Made by a program: the position numbers and the translations under genes. The notes under the pieces are model-generated. The model saw only the letters and a program-made list of their open reading frames with translations. It did no database searches and was not told the DNA's origin. This document shows, in pieces, positions 1 through 8,607 of a stretch of 64,000 nt of DNA. The DNA lies in assembly GCF_038002345.1 (NCBI RefSeq), contig NZ_JBBOCJ010000001.1, forward strand, positions 5,456,001 to 5,520,000, written 5' to 3'. This DNA is from Paenibacillus sp. FSL M7-0420 (lineage in GTDB: Bacteria > Bacillota > Bacilli > Paenibacillales > Paenibacillaceae). Position 1 is the first letter of the stretch. Every line of letters begins with the position of its first letter.

Positions 1-839
1 TTATCGGAACAGGCAGCATGGGAAGTCTGCTGATCGACACCTTCCTTCGGTCGGGAGCCCTTGATCCATGTGATGTGATGGCCAGCAACCGCAGCCCGGG
101 CAGGCTGATGGAGCTGAAGAAGCTTCATCCCGGAATTACGATATGCTCCGGCAACATCGAAGCCGCCTCGGAGAGCGACCTGGTGTTCCTGTGTGTCAAG
201 CCTTTGCAGTTCAAGCGGGTAACCGATGAGATCGCCCCTTATCTGCGCAGCGACCAGATCGTTGTATCGATTACAAGCCCTGTGCAGCTCTACCATCTGG
301 AATCGGCCCTGCCCTCCAAGGTCGCCAAAATCATTCCCAGCATCACCCATTCCGTCAGAGGCGGGAGTTCGCTGTGCATTTTTGGAAGCCGATTAAATAA
401 AAAAGACAGGCTCCTGCTGCTCCAGCTATTCTCCTGCATTGGAGTTCCGGAGGAAATTCCTGAGGGCCATACGCGGATTGCCTCAGATTTCTCTAGCTGC
501 GGCCCGGCCTTTCTTAGCTATTTCCTGGAGAGGTGGATTGAAGCGGCTGTTGAAGCAACCGGCATCGACGAAGCCCTGGTCACCCGGCTCGCAGGGGAGA
601 TGCTGCTGGGTACGGGTAAGCTGTTGACCGAAGGCTCGTTCACCCCGCAGGAGCTGCAGGAACGGGTAGCCGTCCGCGGGGGTATTACCGCGCAAGCCCT
701 GAATCACTTGCAGACCAGTCTGGAAGGGGTGTTTGAACGCCTGATCACCACCACACATGACAAGTATGATGAGGATGTGGAAAAGCTCGACGAGCTGTTC
801 GGGCTTGGCAGTATCGCCCAGAGCCGCATCGACCGTTAA
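1..839 (+). CDS. comER: ComER-like pyrroline-5-carboxylate reductase family protein, 5'-truncated
   Basis: The reading frame is already open at the window edge: codons from position 3 read I-G-T-G-S-M-G, the Rossmann GxGxxG dinucleotide-binding motif, so the ATG at 18 is internal and the true start lies upstream of the window. About 278 residues are visible. They match the ProC/P5CR fold: an N-terminal NAD(P) domain, then a helical dimerisation domain with SSCGPAFLSYFLERW and LLGTGKLLTEG followed by VRGGITAQAL. The spacing and wording resemble Bacillus ComER, a late-competence protein, more than biosynthetic ProC. Its enzymatic activity in the cell is unproven, so the reductase role is a family inference. 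It is convergent with leuS, with about 590 bp of repeats between. Confidence 0.85.
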   Translation, partial: IGTGSMGSLLIDTFLRSGALDPCDVMASNRSPGRLMELKKLHPGITICSGNIEAASESDLVFLCVKPLQFKRVTDEIAPYLRSDQIVVSITSPVQLYHLESALPSKVAKIIPSITHSVRGGSSLCIFGSRLNKKDRLLLLQLFSCIGVPEEIPEGHTRIASDFSSCGPAFLSYFLERWIEAAVEATGIDEALVTRLAGEMLLGTGKLLTEGSFTPQELQERVAVRGGITAQALNHLQTSLEGVFERLITTTHDKYDEDVEKLDELFGLGSIAQSRIDR

Positions 840-973
840 GCTGCCCTCATCTGTCCTATACCGCTTGTCATCCCGCCGCACGGTACCCTGCTTTGAACGG
901 GCCACACGCGCTAATCTTCGCGGTACCAGCCTTGAAGCCATCGTTCACGCTCCAGGCTAGGCCGCCCGAAACC

Positions 974-1078
974 AAGTGGAAACGGCTTTGCCGTCCTTTT
1001 AAAGGACGGTACCGTTTCAGCGAGAAATAGAAGGATAATTTATCGTATGCAACATATAAATTCTTATATTTGAACAAA
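974..1078. repeat. 105-bp dispersed palindromic repeat, copy 1
   Basis: The segment from AAGTGGAAACGGC to the end of ATATTTGAACAAA reappears nearly unchanged at 50516-50620 in the same orientation. The first 40 bp fold into a nested hairpin: outer arms GAAACGG and CCGTTTC enclose inner arms CCGTCCTTT and AAAGGACGG. The rest is AT-rich. The minus strand is open in one frame, but the downstream and upstream parts of that frame are not shared between copies, so I treat it as non-coding or mobile-element-like. Confidence 0.85.
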
Positions 1079-1137
1079 ATCACCCTGCGGGTGAACGATG
1101 CTAATGCCTCTCTCACCGGCCGCTTTTAAGGAGCAGT

Positions 1138-1320
1138 AATGTTGCCCTTTTTGCAGGATTTCTCTATACCTTTTACGGGTTGAAGTACAATGTTGCATTA
1201 TTTGCACAAATTTCGGTGTTTAGAGCAAGTTAGTGCTGAATTTGTTGCATTTCGTGCAGGATTTCAGCATAGACTGCTTCTTTGGGGCAGTATTGTTGCA
1301 CTTTTGGCAGGATTCCTCTT
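1138..1320. repeat. Tandem hairpin repeat, about 51-bp period, 4 degenerate units (array R1)
   Basis: The core GTTGC(A/C)...T(T/G)GCAGGATTTC starts at 1141, 1192, 1244 and 1295, so spacing is 51, 52 and 51 bp. Each core is a short imperfect inverted repeat such as TTGCA-ttatt-TGCA followed in three units by GGATT. The last unit (1281-1318) recurs almost exactly at 63109-63146. It fills the gap between convergent comER and leuS. No gene is supported here. Confidence 0.6.
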
Positions 1321-1378
1321 AAAATGTTACCGCCTGTGATGCATGGGGCCCTTCCCTCGGCGCCTAAACAGCAACAAA

Positions 1379-1411
1379 GCCCGCAGCACGGAAACCTCCG
1401 TTGCTGCGGGC
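1379..1411 (-). terminator. Rho-independent terminator-like hairpin after leuS
   Basis: GCCCGCAGCA(ACGG) and its complement form a stem of about 13 bp just downstream of the leuS stop on the minus strand, followed by CTTTGTTGCTGTTT. The T tract is weak but the position fits leuS termination. Confidence 0.6.
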
Positions 1412-1428
1412 AGAATTGCGTTCTTCGC

Positions 1429-3858
1429 TTAACCCACTACGATATTTACCAGCTTGCCGGGAACGGCAATGATTTTGCGTACGGTTTTGCCTTCGACGGC
1501 CGCCTTCACATTCGGCAGGGCCAGGGCGTGGTCCTGCATCTCCTGCTGGCCCATATCCGCCGGAATCAGCGCGCGCTGGACGATTTTACCGTTGACCTGC
1601 ACCACGATCTCAACCTCAGCATCTACGGTCCAAGCTTCATCATAGGATGGCCAGGCGACATAGCTGATGCTTCCTTCATGGCCCAGCAGCTCCCACAGCT
1701 CTTCGGCAATATGCGGTGCCAGCGGGGACAGCATCTGTACGAACTGTTCTGCCGCTTCCTTAGACAGGCTCTCCTGCTTGTAAGCGTCATTGATGAAAAT
1801 CATCAGCTGGCTGATTGCCGTATTGAAACGCAGATGCTCGAAGTCTTCGGTTACCTTCTTCAGCGTCTTGTGCCAGGTGCGTTTGAATTCATCCGTGCCG
1901 CCGCCCTCTGTAATCTTCGCGCTGAGGCTGCCGTCTTCATTCACGAACAGGCGCCATACGCGGGAGAGGAAGCGGTGAATGCCTTCGACACCCTTCTCGT
2001 TCCAAGGCTTGGTGGCTTCCAGCGGCCCCATGAACATCTCATAGACGCGCAGGGTATCTGCCCCGTAGGCTTCCACGATCTCATCCGGGTTAATGACATT
2101 GCCGCGTGATTTACTCATCTTCTCATTGTTGTTCCCCAGGATCATTCCCTGGTTGACCAGCTTGTGGAACGGCTCCTTGGTATCGACTACGCCGATATCA
2201 TAGAGTACCTTATGCCAGAAGCGGGCATACAGCAGGTGAAGCACTGCATGCTCGGCTCCGCCAATGTACAGGTCAACCGGCAGCCATTCCTTCTGCTTCT
2301 CCGGTGAACACAGCTCCTGATCATTGTGCGGATCGATATAGCGCAGGTAGTACCAGCAGCTGCCGGCCCACTGCGGCATCGTATTGGTCTCGCGGCGGGC
2401 CTTCATGCCGGTCTCGGGATCAATTGTCTCCACCCATTCTGTCACATTCGCCAGCGGGGATTCACCAGTGCCCGAAGGCTTGATGGCATCCACATCCGGC
2501 AGAACCAGCGGCAGCTGATCCACAGGCACGGTCTTCATCGTGCCGTCTTCCAGGTGCAGAATCGGAATCGGCTCGCCCCAGTAACGCTGGCGGCTGAACA
2601 GCCAGTCGCGCAGGCGGTAGGTTACTTTACCCTTACCGCTGCCCTTCTCTTCCAGCCAGGCGATCATCTGAGCCATCGCTTCAGTATTGGACAGGCCGTC
2701 GAGGAATCCCGAATTGACATGCGGACCGTCACCGGAGTAGGCTTCTTCTTCGATATTGCCGCCCTGCACCACTTCGATAATGTTCAGGCCGAACTGCTTG
2801 GCGAACTCCCAGTCACGGGCATCATGGCCCGGAACGGCCATAATGGCTCCGGTTCCGTAGCCCGCCAGCACATAGTCAGCAATCCAGATCGGCACCTGCG
2901 CGCCGTTCACCGGATTAATCGCATAAGCGCCGGTGAATACACCGCTTTTCTCCTTAGCCAGATCCGTGCGTTCCAGATCGCTCTTGCGGGAAGCCTTGTC
3001 GCGGTATTCGGCAACGGCTGCCTTCTGCTCATCCGTGGTGATGGCATCCACCAGCTTATGCTCCGGTGCGAGTACGCAATAGCTTGCTCCGAACAGGGTA
3101 TCGGGACGGGTAGTGAACACTTCAAGCACAGCCTCATGCCCCTCAATCGCAAAGGTCACCTCAGCGCCGGTCGATTTGCCGATCCAGTTGCGCTGCATAT
3201 CCTTGATGCTCTCTTCCCAGTCCAGCTCCTCCAGATCCTCCAGCAGGCGGTCGGCGTATTCGGTAATCTTCAGAATCCACTGGCGCATCGGTCTGCGGAC
3301 GACGGGATGGCCGCCGCGCTCGCTTTTGCCGTCGATGACTTCTTCATTCGCAAGAACCGTTCCCAGCGCCTCGCACCAGTTCACCGATACTTCGGCCACA
3401 TAAGCCAATCCACGATTGTACAGCTGGATGAAAATCCACTGCGTCCACTTGTAGTACCCCGGATCTGTCGTACTGATCTCACGGTCCCAGTCGTAGGAGA
3501 AGCCCAGCGACTTGATCTGGCGGCGGAAATTGTCAATGTTCTTGAAGGTAATGTCACGCGGATGCTGGCCGGTATCCATGGCATACTGCTCTGCCGGAAG
3601 TCCGAAGGCATCCCAGCCCATCGGGTGCAGTACGTTGTAGCCGCGCATCCGTTTGAAGCGGGACACGATGTCGGTGGCGGTATAGCCTTCCGGATGGCCT
3701 ACGTGCAGCCCTGCGCCGGAAGGATACGGGAACATATCCAGGGCGTAGAATTTCGGCTTGCCTGATTCTTCACTTGTCTTGAAGGTCTTGTTCTCGTCCC
3801 AGAATTTCTGCCATTTCGGCTCGATGGTCTGGGCGCGGTATCCAATATTATCGCTCAT
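1429..3858 (-). CDS. leuS: Leucyl-tRNA synthetase
   Basis: An 809-residue class I aminoacyl-tRNA synthetase that charges tRNA-Leu with leucine in the cytosol. The HIGH signature appears as HVGH at residues 52-55 after PYPSGAGL, and the KMSKS signature as [10 protein letters not shown] in the C-terminal half; the CP1 editing insertion lies between them. The length is normal for bacterial LeuRS. The ATG start is preceded by GGAGGAGCACAAG. Regulation is visible upstream: a T-box leader with a likely CUC (Leu) specifier at 4264-4560. It is separated from that leader by about 400 nt, which is unusually long. Confidence 0.98.
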   Translation of the reverse strand: MSDNIGYRAQTIEPKWQKFWDENKTFKTSEESGKPKFYALDMFPYPSGAGLHVGHPEGYTATDIVSRFKRMRGYNVLHPMGWDAFGLPAEQYAMDTGQHPRDITFKNIDNFRRQIKSLGFSYDWDREISTTDPGYYKWTQWIFIQLYNRGLAYVAEVSVNWCEALGTVLANEEVIDGKSERGGHPVVRRPMRQWILKITEYADRLLEDLEELDWEESIKDMQRNWIGKSTGAEVTFAIEGHEAVLEVFTTRPDTLFGASYCVLAPEHKLVDAITTDEQKAAVAEYRDKASRKSDLERTDLAKEKSGVFTGAYAINPVNGAQVPIWIADYVLAGYGTGAIMAVPGHDARDWEFAKQFGLNIIEVVQGGNIEEEAYSGDGPHVNSGFLDGLSNTEAMAQMIAWLEEKGSGKGKVTYRLRDWLFSRQRYWGEPIPILHLEDGTMKTVPVDQLPLVLPDVDAIKPSGTGESPLANVTEWVETIDPETGMKARRETNTMPQWAGSCWYYLRYIDPHNDQELCSPEKQKEWLPVDLYIGGAEHAVLHLLYARFWHKVLYDIGVVDTKEPFHKLVNQGMILGNNNEKMSKSRGNVINPDEIVEAYGADTLRVYEMFMGPLEATKPWNEKGVEGIHRFLSRVWRLFVNEDGSLSAKITEGGGTDEFKRTWHKTLKKVTEDFEHLRFNTAISQLMIFINDAYKQESLSKEAAEQFVQMLSPLAPHIAEELWELLGHEGSISYVAWPSYDEAWTVDAEVEIVVQVNGKIVQRALIPADMGQQEMQDHALALPNVKAAVEGKTVRKIIAVPGKLVNIVVG

Positions 3859-4263
3859 CTTGTGCTCCTCCTTGGAGTGTTGCTGTAATAGGTGGTACTG
3901 CTGCTGTCTTAAAAAGTTAAGAGATTAGTCTCCACTACAAAAAAGTTTTGGGCTTCCGATCGCTGTTATTCTCTGATTTCTTGATTTTATCCGCTTCTAG
4001 CGGTAGAAATCCGAGCATAAAGGCGAACACTTCGTTTCTCCAGCTCCAAAATTTCTTTCCGTTCCGTTTCTCTATAACTTAGGTTAACATCATCTGTTCC
4101 CCCGGCGGAACAGCAAAGCCCAAGAGCCGCCCATGATTCGCTGAGCCGTAAAAACCACGGCAAGGCCATGTACCCGCCCATGATTTGCCGGGCCGGGAGC
4201 CGGAGCGAATCAACATAATCGCTCCAGCCTGCTCAGGACCTGCGGCTCCGCCGGGCTAACCGC
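3859..4263 (-). other. Long spacer between T-box terminator and leuS start; probable repeat insertion
   Basis: About 400 nt separate the T-box terminator from the leuS start codon. The part at about 3925-4085 (minus strand) has an AT-rich segment with a local hairpin around TACCGCTAGAAGCGG and ends in CCCAAAACTTTTTTG; from memory it resembles a sequence common between Paenibacillus genes, but only one copy is present here. A 64-codon frame (4181-3987) lacks a convincing ribosome binding site. I see no gene. Confidence 0.4.
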
Positions 4264-4560
4264 AAAAAAACCTCCCATCCCTAGCGTATAATCGCTAGGG
4301 ACGAGAGGTATGAATTCCCGTGGTACCACCCTAGTTAGCGGCGGACATTCTTTGTCCGGCACTCACTTTGACACCCTGTATCGGGGGTGAGGCGACGGCG
4401 GTTCACACGCTGGTCCCTCTAAGGAACCTGCGGCTCGCGCCATTACTCGGAGGTGAGTTCACTGCGGTCCGTTAACCGGCTCGCACCTGGGGTGCCGGCT
4501 CTCTGCAATAACGGTCTCACGAATTAATACTCCTCTTCATCGCACTGCTATGATAATTCT
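4264..4560 (-). ncRNA. T-box leader riboswitch upstream of leuS, probable leucine (CUC) specifier
   Basis: On the minus strand the conserved T-box sequence AGGGTGGTACCACGGGAAT lies at about 4315-4334 and is followed by an intrinsic terminator hairpin (4271-4308; CCTAGCG...CGCTAGG) ending in TTTTTTT. Upstream, Stem I elements are recognisable: GATGAAGAGGAGTA, CAGAGAG, an apical GC-rich hairpin, and GAACTCACCTCCGAG. CTC (minus strand 4457-4455) sits six nucleotides before GAG, the expected specifier place, and matches leucine. Uncharged tRNA-Leu would stabilise the antiterminator and allow leuS transcription. Confidence 0.9.
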
Positions 4561-4581
4561 TCTTATCGTAATATTCACCAC

Positions 4582-4611
4582 ATTATAACCAAAAGATACA
4601 TGTACCGTCAA
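4582..4611 (-). promoter_or_regulatory. Sigma-A-type promoter for the leuS T-box transcript
   Basis: Minus strand: TTGACG (4611-4606) and TATAAT (4587-4582) with an 18-bp spacer, about 20 bp upstream of the first T-box Stem I bases. Confidence 0.7.
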
Positions 4612-4677
4612 TCCTTTCACCCGAAGTAGCAGCAGGTCCCCTTGTTCCTGCATGTGACGGGATGAATTACGGCTGCT

Positions 4678-5745
4678 TTATGCCGGCCTTCTGCGGATAT
4701 AATAGCCGATGATATGCTGAATGACCACCTTGGCGGCGGCGAAGAAAGGAACGGCCAGAATCAGTCCGATCATTCCGGCAATCTCCCCGCCGACCAGCAG
4801 CGCGAAGATGATCAGCAGCGGATGCAGATGCAGCTTCCGTCCTACAACCTGCGGAGAGATCACGTTGCTCTCCAGCATTTGGCACAGGGTATTCACCACC
4901 GCCACCAGCAGGACAAGGCGCCAAGACAAGGTTGAGGCCATTATAATGGCCGGGGCCGCCCCCAGAAACGGACCCATATAAGGAATAATGTTGAATACCG
5001 CGACAACACAGGCGAACAGCAGCGCATAAGGCATGCCGATAATCGCGTAGCCGATATAAGCGAGCACACCGATGATGATGCAGACGAGAAACTGCCCGCG
5101 GATATAGTTGCCGAGCGCTTCATCAATGTCTTTTAGCAGCATCACAATCGACTTGCGGCGCGAACGGGGCAGACAGGAGACCACCATCCGTTCGAATACC
5201 TCGAAGTCCTTCAGAATATAGAACACGAGAAAAGGCACAATGAATGCGTTGAACAGCACGCCAATGGTCGAAGCGATATTATTAAGGAAGTGGGAGATGC
5301 CTTCGGCCAGGCGGTTCTCCAGCTGATAAAACCAGTTATTCATTCCCGTCTCCACCCCGGGCGGAATCAGTCTGGAATTCATGCCCTTCATCAGCCCCTG
5401 CGCGTGCAGCGTCATCTCCGGCAGATGCTCGTTCAGTTCCTCCAGCTGTTCAATGAACATCGGGATCAGATTGATTAGAATCACCGCAAGCGAGGTCAGG
5501 AACACCGCATAGATCAGCAGGACGGCTACGCTGCGCGGCATTTTTCTCCGGGAGAGCATAGTGACCACCGGATTCAGCACATAGGAGATAATCATGGCGG
5601 CCAGGAACGGAGCCAGGATCGCTTTTAGAAACAGGAATACCCCATTCAGCATCGGACGGAGCAGCCAGACGAAATATAGAATAATCAGTGAGAGCAGCAC
5701 GCCGGTCATCCAGCGGAGCCATTTACTGCGGAACCACTCCTCCAT
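4678..5745 (-). CDS. AI-2E family transporter / PerM-like membrane protein
   Basis: A 355-residue polytopic membrane protein of the AI-2E/PerM (YtvI, YdbI) family. Hydrophobic segments near residues 15-35, 40-75 and 80-105 are followed by a soluble-looking loop (about 110-170), then four or more further segments. PFLVFYILKD, IPYMGPFLGAAPAII and a C-terminal VISPQVVGRKLHLHPLLII are typical of the family. The substrate is not predictable: members have been linked to AI-2 export and to Na+/H+ exchange. The ATG follows AGGAGGGAGATT. It is transcribed towards leuS but the T-box promoter lies between them, so it is probably a separate unit. Confidence 0.85.
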   Translation of the reverse strand: MEEWFRSKWLRWMTGVLLSLIILYFVWLLRPMLNGVFLFLKAILAPFLAAMIISYVLNPVVTMLSRRKMPRSVAVLLIYAVFLTSLAVILINLIPMFIEQLEELNEHLPEMTLHAQGLMKGMNSRLIPPGVETGMNNWFYQLENRLAEGISHFLNNIASTIGVLFNAFIVPFLVFYILKDFEVFERMVVSCLPRSRRKSIVMLLKDIDEALGNYIRGQFLVCIIIGVLAYIGYAIIGMPYALLFACVVAVFNIIPYMGPFLGAAPAIIMASTLSWRLVLLVAVVNTLCQMLESNVISPQVVGRKLHLHPLLIIFALLVGGEIAGMIGLILAVPFFAAAKVVIQHIIGYYIRRRPA

Positions 5746-5901
5746 AATCTCCCTCCTGAACGTGTACAGCCCTTAACCATCATGCATATTAGTATGTGTG
5801 GGAGGGGAATGAAATACTCCGCTCTGCAAAAAATTGGTTTTTTGTTATTTCGGTTCGCAGGTTGGTATAGTTGCCGGGTTCAAGGTCCGCTACAATCATA
5901 T

Positions 5902-5916
5902 TGTAAAGCGCTTACA
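5902..5916 (+). promoter_or_regulatory. cre-like operator before the GH16 lichenase gene
   Basis: TGTAAAGCGCTTACA is a near-palindrome around GCGC, close to the CcpA/LacI-family catabolite responsive element but one base longer than the usual 14-bp form. It lies immediately upstream of the AAGGAGGG ribosome binding site, a position where a repressor would block initiation or elongation. Carbon-catabolite control is an inference. Confidence 0.5.
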
Positions 5917-5936
5917 TTATAAGGAGGGTATTGTAT

Positions 5937-6662
5937 ATGAGGAGAACGCTACACAAGCTATTCGGTGCAGGGATGACCCTGCTGCTTGCCGGTCTGCTGA
6001 CAGGAGCTCCGTCCGTTTCGGCGGCCACCGTCTTTGATGAGCCCCTGACCTACTTCAACCCCGCAACCTGGCAAAAAGCAGACGGCTACTCGAATGGCTC
6101 CATGTTCAACTGTACCTGGCGTGCGAATAACATCTCTTTCACGAGCGGCGGACAGCTTCGTCTGGCCCTGACCAGTCCCAGCAATAATAAATTTGACGGC
6201 GCGGAGTACCGCTCTGTGTACAAGTACGGCTACGGCAAATACGAGGTCAGCATGAAGCCGGCCAAGAACAGCGGGATCGTCTCCTCCTTCTTCACCTACA
6301 CCGGGCCTTCAGACGGCACGCCCTGGGATGAGATTGATATTGAGTTCCTCGGCAAGGATACCACCAAGGTCCAATTCAACTATTACACGAACGGCGTTGG
6401 CGGCCATGAGAAGATTGTCAATCTCGGCTTCGATGCTTCCCAGAGCTATCATACGTACGCCTTCGATTGGCAGCCGGGTTATATTAAATGGTATGTAGAC
6501 GGGGTCTTGAAGCATACGGCAACCAGCAATATCCCCTCCCGGCCCGGTAAAATCATGATGAACCTCTGGAACGGAACGGGTGTGGATTCCTGGCTCGGTT
6601 CCTATAACGGGGCGAACCCGCTCTACGCCTATTACGATTGGCTGAAATTCACAGGCAACTAA
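5937..6662 (+). CDS. Secreted GH16 endo-beta-1,3-1,4-glucanase (lichenase)
   Basis: A 241-residue secreted glycoside hydrolase. The ATG at 5937 is chosen over the TTG at 5931 because AAGGAGGG (5921-5928) is correctly spaced only for the ATG. A signal peptide (MRRTLHKLF..., cleavage near VSAA) leads into a single GH16 domain. [10 protein letters not shown] carries the ExDxE catalytic motif of lichenases, nucleophile and acid/base glutamates separated by [15 protein letters not shown] and [18 protein letters not shown] are typical of Bacillus-type 1,3-1,4-beta-glucanases. It would cut mixed-linkage cereal glucan or lichenan outside the cell. A monocistronic unit is likely, with a cre-like site upstream and a terminator downstream. 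Confidence 0.93.
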   Translation: MRRTLHKLFGAGMTLLLAGLLTGAPSVSAATVFDEPLTYFNPATWQKADGYSNGSMFNCTWRANNISFTSGGQLRLALTSPSNNKFDGAEYRSVYKYGYGKYEVSMKPAKNSGIVSSFFTYTGPSDGTPWDEIDIEFLGKDTTKVQFNYYTNGVGGHEKIVNLGFDASQSYHTYAFDWQPGYIKWYVDGVLKHTATSNIPSRPGKIMMNLWNGTGVDSWLGSYNGANPLYAYYDWLKFTGN

Positions 6663-6678
6663 CTTGCAGGCAGGAGAT

Positions 6679-6720
6679 GGACCCCGGCGATGCGCAAGCG
6701 GCATCCGCCGGGGTCCTTTT
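6679..6720 (+). terminator. Terminator after GH16 lichenase
   Basis: GGACCCCGGCGATGC and GCATCCGCCGGGGTCC form a long stem with a short loop, followed by TTTTGT on the plus strand. Confidence 0.8.
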
Positions 6721-6894
6721 GTCTATGCGGACCATGGCGGCTCATCTTCAATATTTGTTATTCCAATCGCCACATTGGTATGGCGGCTGCTGCCGTCCTT
6801 CTGTACGATATATAGCAAGAATACAGCACAGGAGGAACAGATCCGGGTGGGGCCGCCGCCAGACAAACAGGCAGAAGCACCCAAGCGTATCTGC

Positions 6895-6932
6895 GACAAG
6901 AAACCGCCTTATTATAGAGGCGGTTTCTTGTC
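6895..6932 (-). terminator. Hairpin after solute-binding lipoprotein gene
   Basis: GACAAGAAACCGCCT and AGGCGGTTTCTTGTC form a 15-bp perfect stem with a 6-nt loop just beyond the stop of the minus-strand lipoprotein gene. It lacks a long T tract, so it may act as a bidirectional terminator or a 3'-end stabiliser. The 6720-6890 stretch before it shows no supported gene. Confidence 0.6.
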
Positions 6933-6942
6933 CCTGCGGTAT

Positions 6943-8523
6943 TTAGCGGCTGCTGCGGTCCCAGGCATTAACCTCCATGGTTTCGGTAAGTCCGCCGTAG
7001 GTGTTCCACTTGTGCACGAATTCGTCGAATTCTTCAAGCGGGCTGTCCGCGAAGATGATTTTGATGAAGCTTTTCTGCTCCAGCTTCTTCAGCAGCTCGC
7101 CGTCACGCTTCATCGTCGCTGTCGGAGGTCCCGTGAACTGTTCCTTGCGGGAAGCCTCTTTCTGGCCCAGCAGTACAGGGGCAATGTCCTTCGGGATCTC
7201 CCGGATGACCCCGGAGGGAATCCTAGCCCCGTCGAAGGTCAGCGTGTAGGAGGCTACCCGGATGCCGCCCAGCGGCAGCGCCGAAGATTGGGCGCTCGGC
7301 TGGCCGCCCGCCATGGACCAGTCATAGCCCTCCGCAAGGCCATGGGCGAACTCGCCGGTCGAGGTAGCGTATGAATCGAACAAATAATTCTGATACGTAA
7401 AAAAGATTTCAGGGTGCTTCATCTGCTTATTAATCAGAATGGCACCATTGACAGGCAGTGTCCCTCTTCTCATGGTGAGCCCACCTGGCCCCGAAGGGAT
7501 GGCAATTGCCCGGATGCGCGCCTCAGCGTCACGCTTGGTCAAGGAGGACAGCGGCCAGCCGCGCATCCAGTGGGGGCCGGCAATGATGCCCGCTTTACCG
7601 GAGATGAACTGGTTCGCCGCCCCCTCCTCATCCAGCCAGGCACTGTCAGCGCTCAGATAACCGCGCTGTACCCATTGCTTCATGAGCCCGGCAGCCTTCC
7701 GTGCACCGGGCTGGATGGAGCCGTATTCCAGGGTGCCGTCACTCCGGCGGTTCCACTGCTCAGGAACCGTACCGTAGGCGCCGAACACCCAGCTGCTGTC
7801 TCCCATCCAGGTGCTGGGGCCGTTGCGGAATCCGACCGACAGGCCGTAGGTATCCTTGATCCCGTTGCCGTCCGGGTCCCGGTTGACGAAGGCATCCATG
7901 ACCTGCTCCAGCTCATCCAGGGTCTGTGGGGCTTTCAGATGAAGCTTGTCCAGCCAATCCTGGCGGACCCAGAGCAGCGGATCGGAGTTATATTCATAAT
8001 CCATAATGGGAATGGCATACCTGTGCGCGCCGCGCATGAAGGGGTTCCATGCCGAAGCATCCTCGGCAACAGCCTTCTTCCACACCTCGGACGCATGCTG
8101 CTCGAACAGGTCGCCGACTTCCATGAATTGCCCTGAATCAATCAGTTCCTGGATAATAGCGGCATCTCTGGTCGTTACGATGTCGGGCATATTGCCTTTG
8201 GCCAGCTCCAGCCTCAGCTTGTTGGCGTAGGTCTCTGAGGTGCCGGAGATCGTCCAGAGATAACGGATGCGGATGCCAAGCCGCTTCTCGGCCCAGGCCG
8301 TATGTACGTTATGCTCCAGGCTCTCCCCTTTGATAAAGTTCAGATTGGGGTTCACGGAGCCTACGGTATACAGGTCTACCGGAGGATCATATTTACCTTC
8401 CTTAACATCGAAGTAAGGGGCTGTACTCTGCGGTGAAGCGGGCGGCTGACTATATTCGGTGCTGTCCCAGGAGCAGCCCGACAACATCAGGAGCAGCAGG
8501 AACAGCGGTGAACGGACTTTCAT
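6943..8523 (-). CDS. Extracellular solute-binding lipoprotein (ABC sugar uptake, family 1)
   Basis: A 526-residue lipoprotein: MKVRSPLFLLLLMLSGCSWDS is a type II signal peptide with lipobox LSGC. The body is a periplasmic-binding-protein fold of the long Paenibacillus type (LplA/YtcQ-like): an N-terminal segment with LELAKGNMPDIVTT, a DPDGNGIKDTYGLS calcium-loop-like motif, and a C-terminal lobe. Such proteins deliver oligosaccharides to an ABC transporter. No permease or ATPase genes flank it. It is divergent from the YesM/YesN pair across only about 85 bp, so the regulators may control it or sense its ligand. ATG follows AGGTGGTTAT. The sugar is unknown; beta-glucan oligosaccharides are plausible from context. 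Confidence 0.85.
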   Translation of the reverse strand: MKVRSPLFLLLLMLSGCSWDSTEYSQPPASPQSTAPYFDVKEGKYDPPVDLYTVGSVNPNLNFIKGESLEHNVHTAWAEKRLGIRIRYLWTISGTSETYANKLRLELAKGNMPDIVTTRDAAIIQELIDSGQFMEVGDLFEQHASEVWKKAVAEDASAWNPFMRGAHRYAIPIMDYEYNSDPLLWVRQDWLDKLHLKAPQTLDELEQVMDAFVNRDPDGNGIKDTYGLSVGFRNGPSTWMGDSSWVFGAYGTVPEQWNRRSDGTLEYGSIQPGARKAAGLMKQWVQRGYLSADSAWLDEEGAANQFISGKAGIIAGPHWMRGWPLSSLTKRDAEARIRAIAIPSGPGGLTMRRGTLPVNGAILINKQMKHPEIFFTYQNYLFDSYATSTGEFAHGLAEGYDWSMAGGQPSAQSSALPLGGIRVASYTLTFDGARIPSGVIREIPKDIAPVLLGQKEASRKEQFTGPPTATMKRDGELLKKLEQKSFIKIIFADSPLEEFDEFVHKWNTYGGLTETMEVNAWDRSSR

Positions 8524-8607
8524 ATAACCACCTGCTTTTCGTAGAGTTCATAATCTTATGATACACTTCTCCATATTACAGCAAATGTCTTGCAAAGGAT
8601 GATCTTT

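Noticed and set aside
868..1116. 82-codon minus-strand frame through the 105-bp repeat (and its counterpart at 50458-50640)
   Set aside because: Only the repeat portion is shared, starts and ends differ, and no ribosome site is present; it is the dispersed repeat read as protein.
2326..3765. 479-codon plus-strand frame opposite leuS
   Set aside because: Shadow of leuS; the protein is low-complexity with many His, Arg and Gln and no domain, while the minus frame is a full LeuRS.
6664..7374. 236-codon plus-strand frame after the lichenase
   Set aside because: It crosses a strong terminator and then runs antisense to the solute-binding lipoprotein; composition is typical of a shadow frame.
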